A DNA stretch of 64,000 bases from Amblyomma americanum (GCF_052857255.1 NC_135505.1:54858792-54922791); one strand, 5' to 3'. Shown: positions 42,320 through 54,013, counted from the stretch's first letter. Translations and numbers: made by a program. Notes: generated by a model not told the origin, from the letters alone.

Positions 42320-43563
42320 CTTCTACATCAGTCCCTTTTTCAAGAGACAAGGAGTATCCATGATATTCTTTAAACTGCTTCATATTTTATAACGAAGCTG
42401 TTGCTATGGAGCCAACACAGAAGCATACTGCGAAGACTCTTGACGTTATGATCTCTCAAGCGTGCTCCCAAGTTATGCAGCAAAGATTCGACAAATGCCT
42501 TCATGAACAGCACTGAGGAGGATGCTGGTTTCTAAACCACAAGGCATCGACGAGAACATCTTCAAACGGGTGTTGAAAGGTAGTCCGTTTATATAAATCT
42601 GGATGGGCCACACACTGCAGTTACTGGAGTTGAACACAGGGGGCCCATCAGTATTGCGTTTGACTGTAATGTCGGACCAGTTCATGCTTAACTGACGCCT
42701 GGTGCTTCTATACATGCGCCCGAGGATGACGTCAGCATACACACAATACGCCCATGACAAAGGCTTTGCGAAACATTCGTCCAGTTGCTCTGCATACCGC
42801 TTCATCTTGTCATGAACCTGCCCTTTCAAGTCAAAGATGAAGAAGAAGCTACCTTTTTTCATCATCTCTTGAGCAGCGTAGCTAACCTGGCTTGTCACAC
42901 AGGCAAAAGTTTGCGATGCTGCACTCATAGCCTTTCTGCCAAGGAATGCCAAGCTTATGGAGCAGAAAAAATGTTTGTCCACGAAGTTCTTTCTGCCTTT
43001 CCACACCTTTATAAACATATATTTACTCTTTGGCACTATTTCAGTGCAACAAATAGCGTTTCTAGCATGAGAAGGCCTTCAACTTCTGTCCAGCACAGCC
43101 CTGAATGGACGACATAGCTGAGAATCAGGAGTAGAGCTTGCGTGTTTGTTAATATCTGGTATGGCAAAGCTTCCCTGTCACATTTTTCTATGAAGCTCTT
43201 TACTTCATTGCCATCTGGATACGAGTAATCTTCGGCTTGCAAGTACGAGTTGTCGCTCTCATCGGCGTAACCTTCTCCAGCCGTGCTTGCATTACCGATG
43301 CATTCTTCAGCGACCGTTGCGCTGCTAGCACACGCTGACGAAGTTTGGTCAGCCGCAGTATGACTTGTGGCAGCAGGTCTGTCGGCAGTACTTGCTGCGT
43401 TGCTGGCATTCCCAGGTGAGGTTTGATGAGCAGCAGTACCGTCAGCAGCACTTGTGCCAGTAAAAACGCTATAGGTTGCACTTGACGCGCTCGCGAGCTC
43501 CGCTTCGTTTCCCGAAATTTCTGCGGCAAAGTCCATTTCCTCATGCAGCTGATCCCGTTTCAT

Positions 43564-44125
43564 GCGTTGATTATAAGCAGTTTGCTTCGGAATCCGGCAC
43601 GTCTCACCGGGTTCTAGTTAGCGTCGCTACCGCTTTGCACGTGGCGTGTTCATTGCAGGAAGAGTAAACAAAGTGCGAAGCACGAAAGTAGCGCTCACTT
43701 GTTGGTCATCCGCAACCCTCAGGAAAAAAGACTCGAGCAGGACCCATGGTAGGGTCGCTAGACTACACGATGGAAGGTGCTGCCACCGTTAGAAACAAAA
43801 TAACCTAGAATTTAGTGGCAATCACCTTTGGACTTTTATCGTGCTTTCCGTGATTACGTGTGATACACGGAATGACGGCTCTATGCAGGCTATTATAAAA
43901 TTATTCCGCCGATATCATGCCATTTTTAATTTCCCTGACATCCCTTTTGGCTTGAAGCCATGCAAGCCTTGGACATGACACTGATTCAGTCAATGGTAAG
44001 GCATGACGTTCAAAATCTGGAACCGATTTGGGACGACATTCATTTCGGGGCGCTAGTTCGGAGGCGCGTGTCCGTTGCAATCCTCAGTACGCAACCTGTG
44101 TCCAGGTCGACCGCAAAAGGCGCCC
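43564..44125. other. No gene recognised
   Basis: Upstream of the CACTA-like coding start. No CACTA-type terminal repeat or promoter element stands out. Confidence 0.4.
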
Positions 44126-44129
44126 TAGT

Positions 44130-44310
44130 GCTGTGCGATCTCAGTGCACGTTAAACTCGAAATTATACCGGAGCACTCCACTATACGGCACCTCTTTCGT
44201 CTTTTATTTCGCTCCCTCCTTTATTCCTTCCTTACGGCGCGATTGGGGGGTTCCCCGAGATGCGTGAGAAAGTTTGTGCGCCATCTCCAATCCTCAAAAC
44301 CAATTTTCAG
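44130..44310 (+). mobile_element. SINE-related 3' body fragment
   Basis: tctcagtgcacgttaaa...cgaaattataccggagcactccactatacggcacctctttcgtc resembles the body of the SINE at 62663-62910 read in its own direction (cgttaa..., ctggagccctccactacggcg), with the caggtggtc block deleted. It is followed by a ttccttacggcgcga segment I recognise as a common tick repeat, from memory only. The tRNA-like head is absent. Confidence 0.5.
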
Positions 44311-44394
44311 TTTTTCACTTCCAGGTCGAACGCTCACGACGACGTACTATTGCTTTCGCATTCACAGTACGTAAGTAGCGTTACGAGCCATCGG

Positions 44395-44706
44395 AGCAAT
44401 TGGTGGCTTAAACCCCACAATCCAAACTAAATTCCTTCTTTTTATGCGGAAGCCCGTGACCGCAAAAATTATTCTCTCGTGCGTGCACCGTTTGTTTTTA
44501 AATTCTTCGTTCATTTCACCATGGCACGCAGCCAGGCACTTCCTTTCGGGCTCCTTCCTAAAAAATGCCTGGCAGCGTGCCATGCTAAACGATCAATTTA
44601 AAAGCACATTGTACATGCACGAGAGGATAATTATTGAGACCCTCGAATTCTGCCTTGCAAAAGGCGTTTAGTTTGGTTTGTGGGCATCAAATCACCAAAC
44701 CTTGGC
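44395..44706. mobile_element. Fold-back (long imperfect palindrome) element
   Basis: The two halves are inverted copies. The inner arms catggcacgcagccaggca (44520-44538) and tgcctggcagcgtgccatg (44566-44584) surround a 27-base loop. Outer arms are aattattctctcgtgcgtg (from 44468) with catgcacgagaggataatt (44614-44632), and ccccacaatccaaactaaa (44413-44431) with tttagtttggtttgtggg (44668-44685). Identity over the arms is roughly 75-80% by eye. Open frames on both strands share a HERII peptide only because of this symmetry. Typical of a fold-back MITE. Confidence 0.75.
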
Positions 44707-44792
44707 CAATCCCTCTCCCCCGCTTGTGTATGCGCCACGTTTCTTGAGATCAGCGATAACAACAACGTCCACAGAGCGACTCAGTCTAAGAA

Positions 44793-44985
44793 AGACGCCG
44801 TAGTGAAGGGCTCACGATAATTTCCCGACCACCTGAAGTTCATTAATATGCACTTACATCAATCGTACACTACGTGGGCCCGTAGTACTCCGTGTCCATC
44901 CGAATGCGGCCGCCGCGACCGAGATCGAACCCGCGTCTTTCAGGTCAGCAACCGAGCAGTATAATAACTGAGGCACCGCGGCAGC
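44793..44985 (-). mobile_element. tRNA-derived SINE, diverged copy
   Basis: On the minus strand the head reads ctgccgcggtgcctcagtta (box A region) and the box B-like gggttcgatctcg near 44926-44938. The body continues to cgtgagcccttcactacggc near 44795. It is colinear with the copy at 62663-62910 but more diverged and without a clear tail or target-site duplication. Not a functional tRNA gene. Confidence 0.72.
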
Positions 44986-44989
44986 TGAT

Positions 44990-46070
44990 AAAAGAGGTGA
45001 AGGGAATCTATACTTCGTACACTTCGCATTCAATTGCTTTCCGCGCTTCTTTTTGCAGGGCTGTTTCCTGTCTGTCGTAATTCCCTCAAAAGTGGCGTGG
45101 TTCTCACTGTGCTGGGGGCGCATTGCCATGTCGTCCAATGTTCGCACAGGCTCGGAGCATTTTTCAATGGTCGCATATGCATGCATGTGTAGTCTGGTCT
45201 CATTGTCGTAACTGCGTAAATTGAGGTGCGTCTTATATGCTAAATTGTTTCTCAAAGCCGGCATATAAGGGGGTGCGTCTTACACAAAGGTGCGGCTTAT
45301 AAATCGGAAAATACGTATTCGCTACTGTTCGTCCCATTAACGTCTTCGGCTTACGACGAGCACAGCTCCTTGTACGCCAACTTACAGTTCTGAAATTTCA
45401 TCGTACCAGATTTGGCAAATTCTTGCGGCTCAACCGGAGGATCGTTTGCGGGGAAACCGTGCACGGAGCTTGCTTACTGAGGTAAATTTTGTCTCATATC
45501 AAGTTTCACTACGATACGTGCGTCGTTCCGCCGGGCATGGCGCGAAACTTGTATTTTGTGCGACGAGAACAGGAAAGTAAAAGTTGCCAACTGCCCCACC
45601 CCCGCCTCGAAAAAAAAAGGCGTGTAGTAGCGCTATCTATTATTTGCAGGAAGAAGCGCCTGATGCGAAATTCAACCAGTCGAAGGCTCGGAGCTGTGCT
45701 TGTCCTTGGATGGCGCCACAGTCGCTTTTTAAAGAAAACTTGGCCCCAGTGGCTTGCGGTTCCTTGTTCACGACGCAAGCGAGGACGGCAGGAGACAACA
45801 TTTACCTCCGTACACAAGCTTTGCGCGCAGTTTCACCCCAAACGAGCCTTCAGTTCAGGCAGGAGATTTTTTTTTTTAAAGGCTGCTACGATAAAGTTGC
45901 AGAACACTGTACTCGGAACACTTACATCGTACACACTGGCAGAGATATCTGCTAATGGTCACGCTTTCTATAAGTTTCATTTCATCCATAGCGGCAAGCG
46001 TGCTTTCATATCTGTAAGCAACGCTCCTGAGAATAATAAACATGTCAAGTTAATTGTATATAAAAAAAGC
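44990..46070. other. Mostly unrecognised; a DNA-transposon-like terminus near 45215-45320
   Basis: The segment aggtgcgtcttatatgc ... gggtgcgtcttacacaaagg, then tgcggcttataaatcggaaa and atacg, resembles the end sequence of a pogo-type or other MITE seen in many invertebrates (recall from memory, not checked). No partner end or target duplication was found. The open frames at 45489-46169 have no known domain. Confidence 0.3.
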
Positions 46071-46074
46071 AGCG

Positions 46075-46145
46075 CAACAGACGCGACAAGAACAGACACA
46101 CAGGCAGGAGCGTTCATGTCTGTCTGTATTCTTGTCCCGTGTGTT
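46075..46145. repeat. Imperfect hairpin, arms about 33 bp
   Basis: caacagacgcgacaagaaca at the left pairs with tgtattcttgtcccgtgtgttg at the right, around a gcaggagcgttcatg centre. A small MITE or transcript hairpin. Confidence 0.55.
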
Positions 46146-46149
46146 GTAA

Positions 46150-47639
46150 TGCCAGTTTTTATGCCCTGAACCAGTATGTTCCTGCAAAAGCGAACAGTGA
46201 ACGGAATATGTTGTTGCAGCATAGTAATACACTCTTGGGGGGGCGGGGGGGGTGGAGGTAGTTGGTGCATGGTTCGTCGGCGTTCATTTTATTTTCGTCT
46301 ATAAAAAGATTTATCTGAAAAATTCTCTGTGCTCCCCAATTCTTGGCCAATCTCCTTCTGTGGGCATGTGCTATTGTGTGAGTGTAACAACAACAAGCGC
46401 AAACGTCTGCGTACGTCTGTTTTACGGTTGGTGGCCTTTCGCTGTTTGCGCCCATTAAAATCTGGGCTACTATATTCTAGGCACCAGAATACGGCTTTAA
46501 TGAGATTGTATCAGCATGGAGCAAAATAATAAATGCGCCGCCGACTTTTAAAAAGTCCTCCGAGATAGCAAAAATCTCGGAGGCCGGAATGAGCTCTGCT
46601 ACAAAAAGCAATTGCACTCTACAAATGCTTTGCACTCTGGGCTTCGGCCCACAGTGCCGTGTTACATTTGTCGTGTTTGCAATAATATCTGCGCGCCAGC
46701 GCAGAGTTAGTACGTGCGGAAAACACCGGTAGAAATTGCGGAAAGAAGAATTTCGCTCCATGTGAAACCGTGGTTTTCTATATCGAGCCGGTTTTATGCC
46801 GCATATAGCTGATCATAGCCAGTTGTTTCAAAGGAATCATTCTTTTCGCGCTAGGTCGCGAGCGTAGATCACACTTGTTTCTCTGTTGTCGAAGGGTCTG
46901 CTGCATTAGAAATTTATCTCCTAATTCAGCATGAGAACGAAACAGACAAGCATGTCGTGTAGCACCACTCCATCTTAAATTTCACACCTAGGGATGTTAA
47001 AGATTTTGATCGGGCACGCTTCTATGAAGCGTCTTGGGAAGGGGACGGGGCTACGCGGGGTAGCTACTACATCCGCATTCTTCACATGACAGGTAAGGAG
47101 ACACTACCATGTATACTGAGCAGTTTACTTCATTGCATGAATCAAAAATCGCGCGAATGCTTTTCTGTGCTAAATTTACAGAAACGGAGGAAGAAATGGC
47201 GGCATGGCGCGCTACCAGACGCAAGCCATCCCGCAGGCAAGGTGACGAGCTGCCGCCAAAAAAAAAGTTAGGAAACAGATTGCCATTAGGTTAACGTGTG
47301 CGGTTAATTACGCTCAGAAGTCTGTGTTAATTCCTGTAACACAGGGTTTTCGTATTGCTTAACTCGTTGTGGGCACATGCATATCATAGTTGCCGGGAAA
47401 CTTGTAGATTTGCGTTAGGCACTGCGTGGAAGGGTGAGTGGGTTTGTCTAGAGCGCTTGATCGGTGTGCAGAGGTACAAGTAAAGCGAAACCTTAAAAGA
47501 GCAATTTTGCTGCGAGCACTGTGCTTGTGCTGTTATCCTATGTGTAGGACCTATAGTCTCCATCCGCGAGCCACTGTTTATGCGAGTACTTCGCACTATC
47601 GAGAACAGTCACTCTAGGGAGAGTGGTGGGGGATAGAAA
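46150..47639. other. No gene recognised
   Basis: Short unlinked open frames only. It includes the small perfect hairpin at 46557-46583. Confidence 0.45.
46557..46583. repeat. Perfect 10-bp hairpin
   Basis: cctccgagat (46557-46566) and atctcggagg (46574-46583) with a 7-base loop. No U-tract suited to a terminator and no coding context. Confidence 0.6.
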
Positions 47640-47991
47640 ACTTTCCCTCTCTGCCTGATTAGTGGATGATCTGGGTGCTGACCTCTATCCAGCTCGTGGC
47701 CGGTAGCTGCAACCCCTCATACGTTTCCTGCGCTACTCTTCACTCTGATTACAAGCTGGGCGCGCAACCCCCCACACAAATGAACTCAATCAAGTTGGGC
47801 TGCTACTACGCTCACGGCGGCGAGGGTCCTACTCGGCCGCCTCCCATCCACTGACTGCAGTCGCAGCTCGCCATTGTTTCGTAAGAAGAGAGCTGTCGGG
47901 CTTGCCCGCTCGTCTCTGCCACTCTTTGTCAAGATTTTCTCATCGGTGCTGAACATTTCTGTTCAGATTACCTGCACTGCTACATCCTGGT

Positions 47992-49504
47992 ATGATTCCT
48001 GCGGTGGGTGCGGCTCCGCCGGTGCCACACCCTGGCTCAACAACTGATTGTTCACCTGGCTATCCGTCAGGCCTAACTCAGCAGGCCATTCCTGCTGTGC
48101 AAGCCCTACCTGCTTCCTCAAGCCTGGTGTCTTGCAACCTCTATTCTGCTCCAGCTGCATCCGGACCAGCATTTCCAGGTCCTCATGGACAACAAACTCC
48201 TGATGCTTATAACTCAAGCCGTGATCTGCCACTACCTTCAGGTCAGGACGATTTTTCTGATTCGTCTAGTCCTTCTACTATCATCTACATGAACCCTACT
48301 GTGAACCCTACTGCAAAGTCCGGAGAAGAGTCTCAGAGATTTATTCAAGTGCCTTAAAAACGCCGTTGCCGTTCAAAGCGGTCACTTATGAGTGCAGATA
48401 CTCCGTGTGTACTTCGAACTCCTAAGCGCAACCTTACGGTTGTCATCAAGCCACTATATTCCTGGTGCCGCATTACCTGCATTAATCCACTATCTTTGAG
48501 ACAAGGTTTAGAATCTGTGGCTCCAGACGGCGTTCTTCAAGTTCGTCCCAACGAGTGCTTAAACCTTCTGGCAGTTGACACCCGTACAGCGCACGCAACT
48601 GAACGCCTCTTGCAAATAACAAGCATAGCTGGAGTTTCAGTTGAAGCCGACGAGCCTCGCCCCAGCAACTGCGGCGTGGGTGGCATTAAGGGTGTCCCCC
48701 TGGATCTCTCTCAATCATATATCTACTCAACGCTGCTACAGAGAGCTCCGATTAAATCCGTCCGCCGACTTGGAAACTCAGAAAATATTCGCATTGTATT
48801 TGCGACAGAATCTGCTCCCCAATACGTGATTCTCAGATATACAAAGTATCGTGTGTACGAGTACATTCAAACACCACGGAAATGCACCAGATCTCAACGC
48901 TTTGGCTATGTGGCTAGCGCGTGCCGACTTGCCTTGCGCTGCTCTCGTTGCGGTGGCAGCCATGACCGCAATGAATGTGCATGTGATAACGCCCTTTGTT
49001 CTAACTGCGGTAAGTAGCTCGAGGCGACGTTTTTCCGCTGCACTGTCTACCAAAAAAAGAAAATTATCTACAGGTACAAGAACTCAAAAAATAGACTATA
49101 AGTCAGAAAAAACTGCTCTACTTGAGCAAGACCAAATCCGGGGAAATCGCGGCAGGAAAAATTCATCGCTGGGGAAGAAAGCTCCCCAATCGCCGGACAA
49201 ATACAAAGGCAGTCACCTGAGCATTGAGGACGTGGTTGAATTTCCTCCTCTTCCACCGCGCGAAAAGGTTGATACACCTCCTGTAGCGAGTCCAAAAGTG
49301 AACACCGCACGGCAGCCGCAGTATGGAACCTGGAACCACCCACTTGAAGGATCTAATCGCCAAAACTCCGATAGCAACCGCTCCCTACTGAGCTCGTTTG
49401 TTGCGGCTGTTCTTGCTTTCCTTATACCACACTCCTCGCCGGTGGCGAAGGCCATCCTAACAATCCTTGATTTCATTGCACGTCCTCTTGCAAAATGGCG
49501 GTAG
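47992..49504 (+). pseudogene. LINE ORF1 (gag-like, zinc knuckles)
   Basis: ORF1 of the I-clade LINE; it would coat LINE RNA. A Pro/Ser/Ala-rich N-terminal part (47992-48354) is followed by TAA (48355-48357). In the same frame come VIKPLYSWCRITCINPLSLR and DTRTAHATERLLQI, a region typical of I/R1 gag proteins. Next is a zinc-knuckle array: RKCTRSQRFGYVASACRL, RCSRCGGSHDRNEC and CSNCGK (48870-49015). The first knuckle has Cys to Ser and His to Tyr changes (C-x2-S, GY in place of GH). After a frameshift near 49015 a basic tail continues in frame 2 to the TAG at 49502-49504, which overlaps the ORF2 start. Confidence 0.82.
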
Positions 49505-51372
49505 CACTCAATAGACCAGGAACTCTCCCTAGCGTGCAAATAATCCGTAACAAGGCCACCATCTTCCAACGGAATGCCTGCAGCCTTCGTCCACGACTGT
49601 CTGATTTCCGACAATTTGTTTCGAAGCACCGTATTCTGATCATTGCCATCTCAGAGTCCCCTCTCTGTACTACTATCGGTCTTTCAGGATATACCGTTCT
49701 GAACTCGATGACAGGTGCTGACAACAGCAAAGTTCTTTTAGCTGTTCGGAAAGACGTCACTCCCATTCTACAACCCATATCTACGGACACACGGAATTAA
49801 TATGTTGCGGCCACCGTCAAGGTCATGAACCTGTCCTTCACAGTGATCGTCAGGTACATACCCCCCGTGTCAGCTTTGATGTCGACCGCGTTCAGGCTAT
49901 CGCACGCAATACCCCTGCGCCGCGCAACATTAAGGGTGATTTCAATGCACATCATCCTGCTTCGATAGGCATTAGATCAACAGTCAGAGGACGACAGTTA
50001 ATTGATTTCGCACAGTGCAACAATTTCACTTTTCTCAACAACGGCCAGGCAACCTTTTATCAAGGTACAAGATCCAGTGCGCTTGACATTTAGATGATTT
50101 TTAATCATCTATTGTATTCAACAACCCGGAGTGTCGACATAAAATCTCATGGCAGCGATCATCTTCCTACCTATAAAGAGGTTGGTGGTGCTTCCTTAAG
50201 TTCACAGCGGCGTGTAGCACGCTACACGAATTTGGAACTTTTCGCTGACACAGTTGAAAAAGTGGACCTCTCAAACCTCAATTATGAAAGATTCATCTAT
50301 ATTGTAGCACGTGGTAAAACGTCGAGCACTAAGGTTACAACGCTATCATAAGTGCACACAACTGCAGATGCTTAATATGAGCGACTTCGAGCAATTCGCC
50401 GCAGAGCAGAGAGACGAACACGCAGAACAAATTATAGAGAAGACATCAGGGTTGGTAGGCGCGCACAGAAAGATGTTCAACGTCATTTGGAGAAGCTGAC
50501 AAGACGGGGAAGAAAATCCGTTTGTTCGAAGCTTGATCCCAGAAAGCCTCTTTCTATGATATGGAGCATTGTACGCATCCTCAGTAGTCAGCCCGCACCA
50601 CTAAATCCTTTTGACTGCGTAGCTGTAAATGCGAATATTTCTTGTATAGATGCAGCGGCGGCTTTCTGTTCTAAAATCACTGCTCCATTAAGGGCCATAT
50701 CGGTGCGATTTCATCTCCAATGCTTAACCCGTTCACCTAATACTGCCCTCATTGATGATCCGTTCGTCATGGAAGAACTTCTTGCGGCTTTGTCAGCTAC
50801 CAATAAAAAATCGTGCCCAGGACTAGAAGGTGTAAGCTACACTGCCCTTTCTCATCTGAGAAGTAAGGCGAAAGTTCAGCTGCTGGCAGTTTGTAACACC
50901 TCCTGGGAGACCGGCCGCCTTTAAACGTGTTGGAAGCGTGCGCTTGTGATACCTGTCCTCAAGCCTGGAAAACCATCAATTCACTTAAACCCTTACCGCC
51001 CCATTACGTTTCTAAGCTGCTTCAGAAAACTGATGAAGAAAATGGTACACTCCCGCCTGACTTCGACAAGACAAACAGAGATATTTACCCTTTGGCCATG
51101 TCCGGGTTTCGAAAAGGACGCAGTAGCATTTTCAATGTTATTGCCCTCACAAATTCTGTTGAACGCAGTAAAACATAGCTGTCCTTGATGATTGCTGTGT
51201 TTCTTGACGCCAAGGCAGCATTTGACAGCATCACACATGAAGCAATTCTTTCAGCCTTACAGTCAATCGGCATTGGTTGACGGATGTATCACTGGCTTTG
51301 CGATTATCTGCACGAAAGATCGATTTTCATGTCAAGAAGTGAAGGTTACACAGCTCTCCATCAAATATCGCG
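49495..51372 (+). pseudogene. LINE ORF2, first part: endonuclease and RT N-terminal half
   Basis: ATG at 49495 lies inside the last codons of ORF1, a 10-bp overlap of start and stop. The endonuclease starts IIRNKATIFQRNACSLRPRL and FVSKHRILIIAISESPL. After a stop it continues in other frames with RNIKGDFNAHHPASIGIRS (GDFNAHH catalytic motif, about 49925-49975). The RT N-terminal region (50487-50924) has KKSCPGLEGVSYTALSHLRS, then PVLKPGKPSIHLNPYRPITF (about 50950-51010), SGFRKGRSSIFNVIALTNSV and VFLDAKAAFDSITHEAILSA (51190-51255). It ends at HERSIFMSRSEGYTALHQIS (about 51310-51368). At that point a functional RT would go on with GVPQG, and here foreign DNA begins. At least five frame changes. 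Confidence 0.85.
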
Positions 51373-51770
51373 CTGTACAGTACAGTTCAGGAGTTTGTCT
51401 ACCCTAGTGGAAACCAGACATGCAGAAGGAAGGCAGCATGCATTCTTTTAACATTTCTGCGGGACACGGATCTCGTTTCTAAATTGTGGCAGCAGGAACG
51501 GGCTATGGCCTACTGTGAATGTGTGCGTAGATGGTGCCTTCCGGAGTTGTCTACGTTTTACTTTGAGTGAATGTGTGTATGGATTGTAGCATTACAATGG
51601 CCTATGTTCTACTGTGACTGAATATGTGCATAGATGGTGACTTCTGGAGTGTGTTTTGATGTGTACTATGTGGATTGATTGTGTGCATAGATTATGACTG
51701 CGGCAAAGAATGTGTGCTATTATAAGAGACTGCGCTCATAGCGGAGTAGATGCGACTGGCTTTAGGACAT
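51373..51770 (+). mobile_element. Inserted DNA upstream of the solo LTR, probably gypsy 3' region
   Basis: It contains loosely repeated words of about 95 bp spacing (atggcctactgtgaatgtg, gtagatggtgccttccggag against catagatggtgacttctgga, then tgtgtgcatagattatgac) and no coding domain. It precedes an LTR in the same insertion and interrupts RT just before the GVPQG position. Its exact left edge, near 51373, is inferred from loss of RT homology. Confidence 0.45.
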
Positions 51771-52147
51771 TGTTAATATTGCCGCGAATATTTGCAGTGT
51801 TTGTTCGTTTTTCAAATCTGCCGCCCCATCACTTCATCGCTTTGTTTGTGACGCAAGACGCGACTAGATTTATCTCGATTGATCGCAGCCAGGCAGAGCT
51901 GATTCTACGTTGTTCCGGAATGTTCTAGTAACTTTGCGCTCTTTATCTCGAAAGTTCGCTATCAGCTTTAAATTGGGCACGGCCGACAGCGGCCGGCATT
52001 CTGTTCGACGACCGCCGAGCACGCTTGTCGCTTCGCCGCCGACGAGTGATTCAGTCCATTTTGGGTGCAAGTCAGCCCAATAAACAGTTCTTTTAGAAGA
52101 CCCTTTCGTCCGTCTTCATCGCTGCTTACTACGCTCGCTACGTAACA
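51771..52147 (+). mobile_element. Gypsy LTR inside the LINE
   Basis: 377 bp from TGTTAATATTGCCGCGAA to CTCGCTACGTAACA, with AATAAA at 52079-52084 about 65 bp before the end. TG...CA ends and the gctacgtaaca terminus fit a Ty3/gypsy LTR. The flanking pentamers gacat and atata do not match, so it is either the 3' LTR of a truncated element or a rearranged solo LTR. Confidence 0.65.
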
Positions 52148-52224
52148 ATATAAAAGGAACGCTACGGTGGAGCAATTGCCGGAAGCTAAAGTAAGGCTAG
52201 CCTCACCTGTAGCATTCAACACCT

Positions 52225-54013
52225 CAACTGAACTCTCTCAGGGGGGGGGGGATTTTCAGCCCCACCTTTTTCAATATCTCACTTGTTGGCTTGGTAAAAT
52301 GCTTGCCTCCTACAGTTGAAATCTCCTTTTACGCCGATGACATCTTTATATGGTGTTCTGGAGGCAACGGACGCATTGTGTATGCGCGATTACAGAGGGC
52401 AATAGGTTGCATAGGATCGATTTTAAGTAAGCGCGGTCTCGTCATGTCGCCAGATAAAAGCTCAGCAATTGCATTTTCTGGGTGAGGTCTTTCACTCTAC
52501 GCGCAGAAAGTTTCTGGTACCCCAATACCATACGTTACAAGCCATAAATTGCTAGGAGCGACGTTTTACAGGTCACTGTCATGGTCCCCACATGTACAAC
52601 AGCTTAAAATCAAACTCTGCTCTTACGCCTCTATCTTTCGTATCCTCTGCACAACCAGTAAATGCTGCTGTACACCTTCGTTACTACGACTGTACGGTTC
52701 GCTGTGTGAAGGCCTCCTACGCTACAGTCTCCCAGCTCTTCAAGGTATTTCACAAACAAATATCAAACTCCTTGAGGCTATACAAGCTAATGCCTTGAGA
52801 ATCTGCCTCGGTCTTCCCAAGACCACCTCCACAGTGGATACTCTAGCAGACAGCAGATGTCTATCTGCATCAGTACTGCTAACCCAAGAGTTGCTTCGTG
52901 CCCAGATGCGGTTCGTGGCTCGTGTACCTCACCATCAACTCGCAGCGCACTGCATAGAGCAAGTTTCTCACATTCTCCCACTACACTACAAGCGCCCTGT
53001 CAGGACCTCCTTTCCACCTTGGAGGTACACAGCTTGGCAAATCAAGAAAACGGTTCCTGGCATTTAAAAAAACAACCACCCCCGATCCTGCACTTATCTA
53101 TTTTTCCTTGAACACAATTATGGATGCTACTGTGCGTACAGTCACATCTACACTGATGGATCTGTCACATCCGTCTCATCAGCGATTGGCGTCTGGGTTC
53201 CGTCAACGCGCACAATTTCGGCGTTACTCAGTCATCGCACCTCGACAACTGCTACCGAACTGGCTGCTCTGCGAGCAGCATTCACTTACATTCTTCAACA
53301 ACCCCCAACAGAGTGTGTTATCTTCAGTGATTCTCGGGCTGCATTACAATCCATAAAGTCACCAGGAAGCCTTCAAGAGCTGATCATCGATGACTTAAAC
53401 AGATACCATTAAGAGGCCTGTGAGCTTGGCCATCGTGTTGTGTTGCAGTGGTTACAAGCTCACTGTGGCCTTGCAGGCAATTATCACGCTGACGTTGCAG
53501 CGAGGTCGGCGCATTGCGACACCACCTTGCTCCTACCTATACCGTTTTCTCGCAGTGATGGCGTGAGACTTTTGTCTACAAAATCCTGGCACACGCAACG
53601 CTCTTTGTGGTGTGATCCGGAACATCAATACAGACCCCTTCTTCGTATTAACCCCACTTGTGACTTCCGCATACCACGCAATATAACAAGACGTGACCAA
53701 AATTGCCTCCACCGAATTCGCCAGGACGTTGCCTTCACTCAATCTTATTTACATAAAATTGGTGAAATAAGTAGCCCTGTGTGCCCCACATATGGTGTGC
53801 CTGAGGATCTACCACATTTCATCTCTCTTTGCAAACGCTTCAGCACTCATAGCAAGACACTTTTAAGTGCTTTATGACTCCGGCAAGATGGCCCCGTGCT
53901 CATCGAGCATGCCCTTGGACCCGGGAGGAATGCGGCTTTGGGTGTGCGCAGGACAAAAGCATTTTTAGTGTTATTAAGAGACACGGGCTTGGTCGACATT
54001 CTTAGAGAATTTT
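52225..54013 (+). pseudogene. LINE ORF2, second part: RT catalytic half, RNase H, zinc motif
   Basis: Resumes after a run of about ten G (52241-52250) with IFSPTFFNISLVGLVKCLPP, then SFYADDIFIW (catalytic YADD kept, about 52325-52355), LLGATFYRSLSWSPHVQQLK and LRLYGSLCEGLLRYSLPALQ (52549-53067). RNase H: HIYTDGSVTS (about 53145), TATELAALRAAFTYI, FSDSRAALQSI, QAHCGLAGNYHADVAAR (53108-53560). Zinc-like tail: CPTYGVPEDLPHFISLCKRF (about 53770-53840). End: LGPGRNAALGVRRTKAFLVL. The segment 52549-53067 and the frame at 53440-53877 are long open stretches. Frame changes and single stops remain (TGA at 52483-52485, TAA near 53065, TAA near 53410). Confidence 0.87.

Larger units (their letters stand above)
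39728..43563 (-). pseudogene. CACTA/EnSpm-like transposase (DUF4218-type), two exons, inactivated
   Basis: Exon 1 (43563-42320) has an Ala/Ser/Thr-rich N-terminus, then TNTQALLLILSYVVHSGLCW. After a frameshift at 43036 come VPKSKYMFIKVWKGRKNFVD, ADVILGRMYRS, NTDGPPVFNSSNCSVWPIQ and, in a third frame, MKQFKEYHGYSLSLEKGTDV. The exon ends GTAGAAG|GTAAGT. Exon 2 (from 41000, acceptor TTTATTTCAG) gives in frame EGTLRYIPS, GMKRPSPLSQLEGFNFL, YMHCIADGITKQLLDL, two stops near 40765-40778, VTDADVQEAESFLSRFVSRV, a 2-bp slip, then NVHQLLHLPKRPEMLGPLWG and TYTFPFENG, the DUF4218-type end. A likely C-terminal tail lies at 39728-39937. The order of all motifs matches animal EnSpm-type transposases. Several zinc-binding Cys seen in relatives are missing. 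No terminal repeats were found, so an immobilised copy or a domesticated relative cannot be told apart. Confidence 0.78.

Noticed and set aside
42785..43117. 110-codon plus-strand frame
   Set aside because: Antisense to the CACTA-like transposase exon 1; no domain of its own.
45489..46169. 226-codon plus-strand frame
   Set aside because: Long but without any recognisable domain, biased toward Arg/Lys and Ser, overlapping other frames of similar length. It runs into a hairpin repeat and is more likely chance than a gene.
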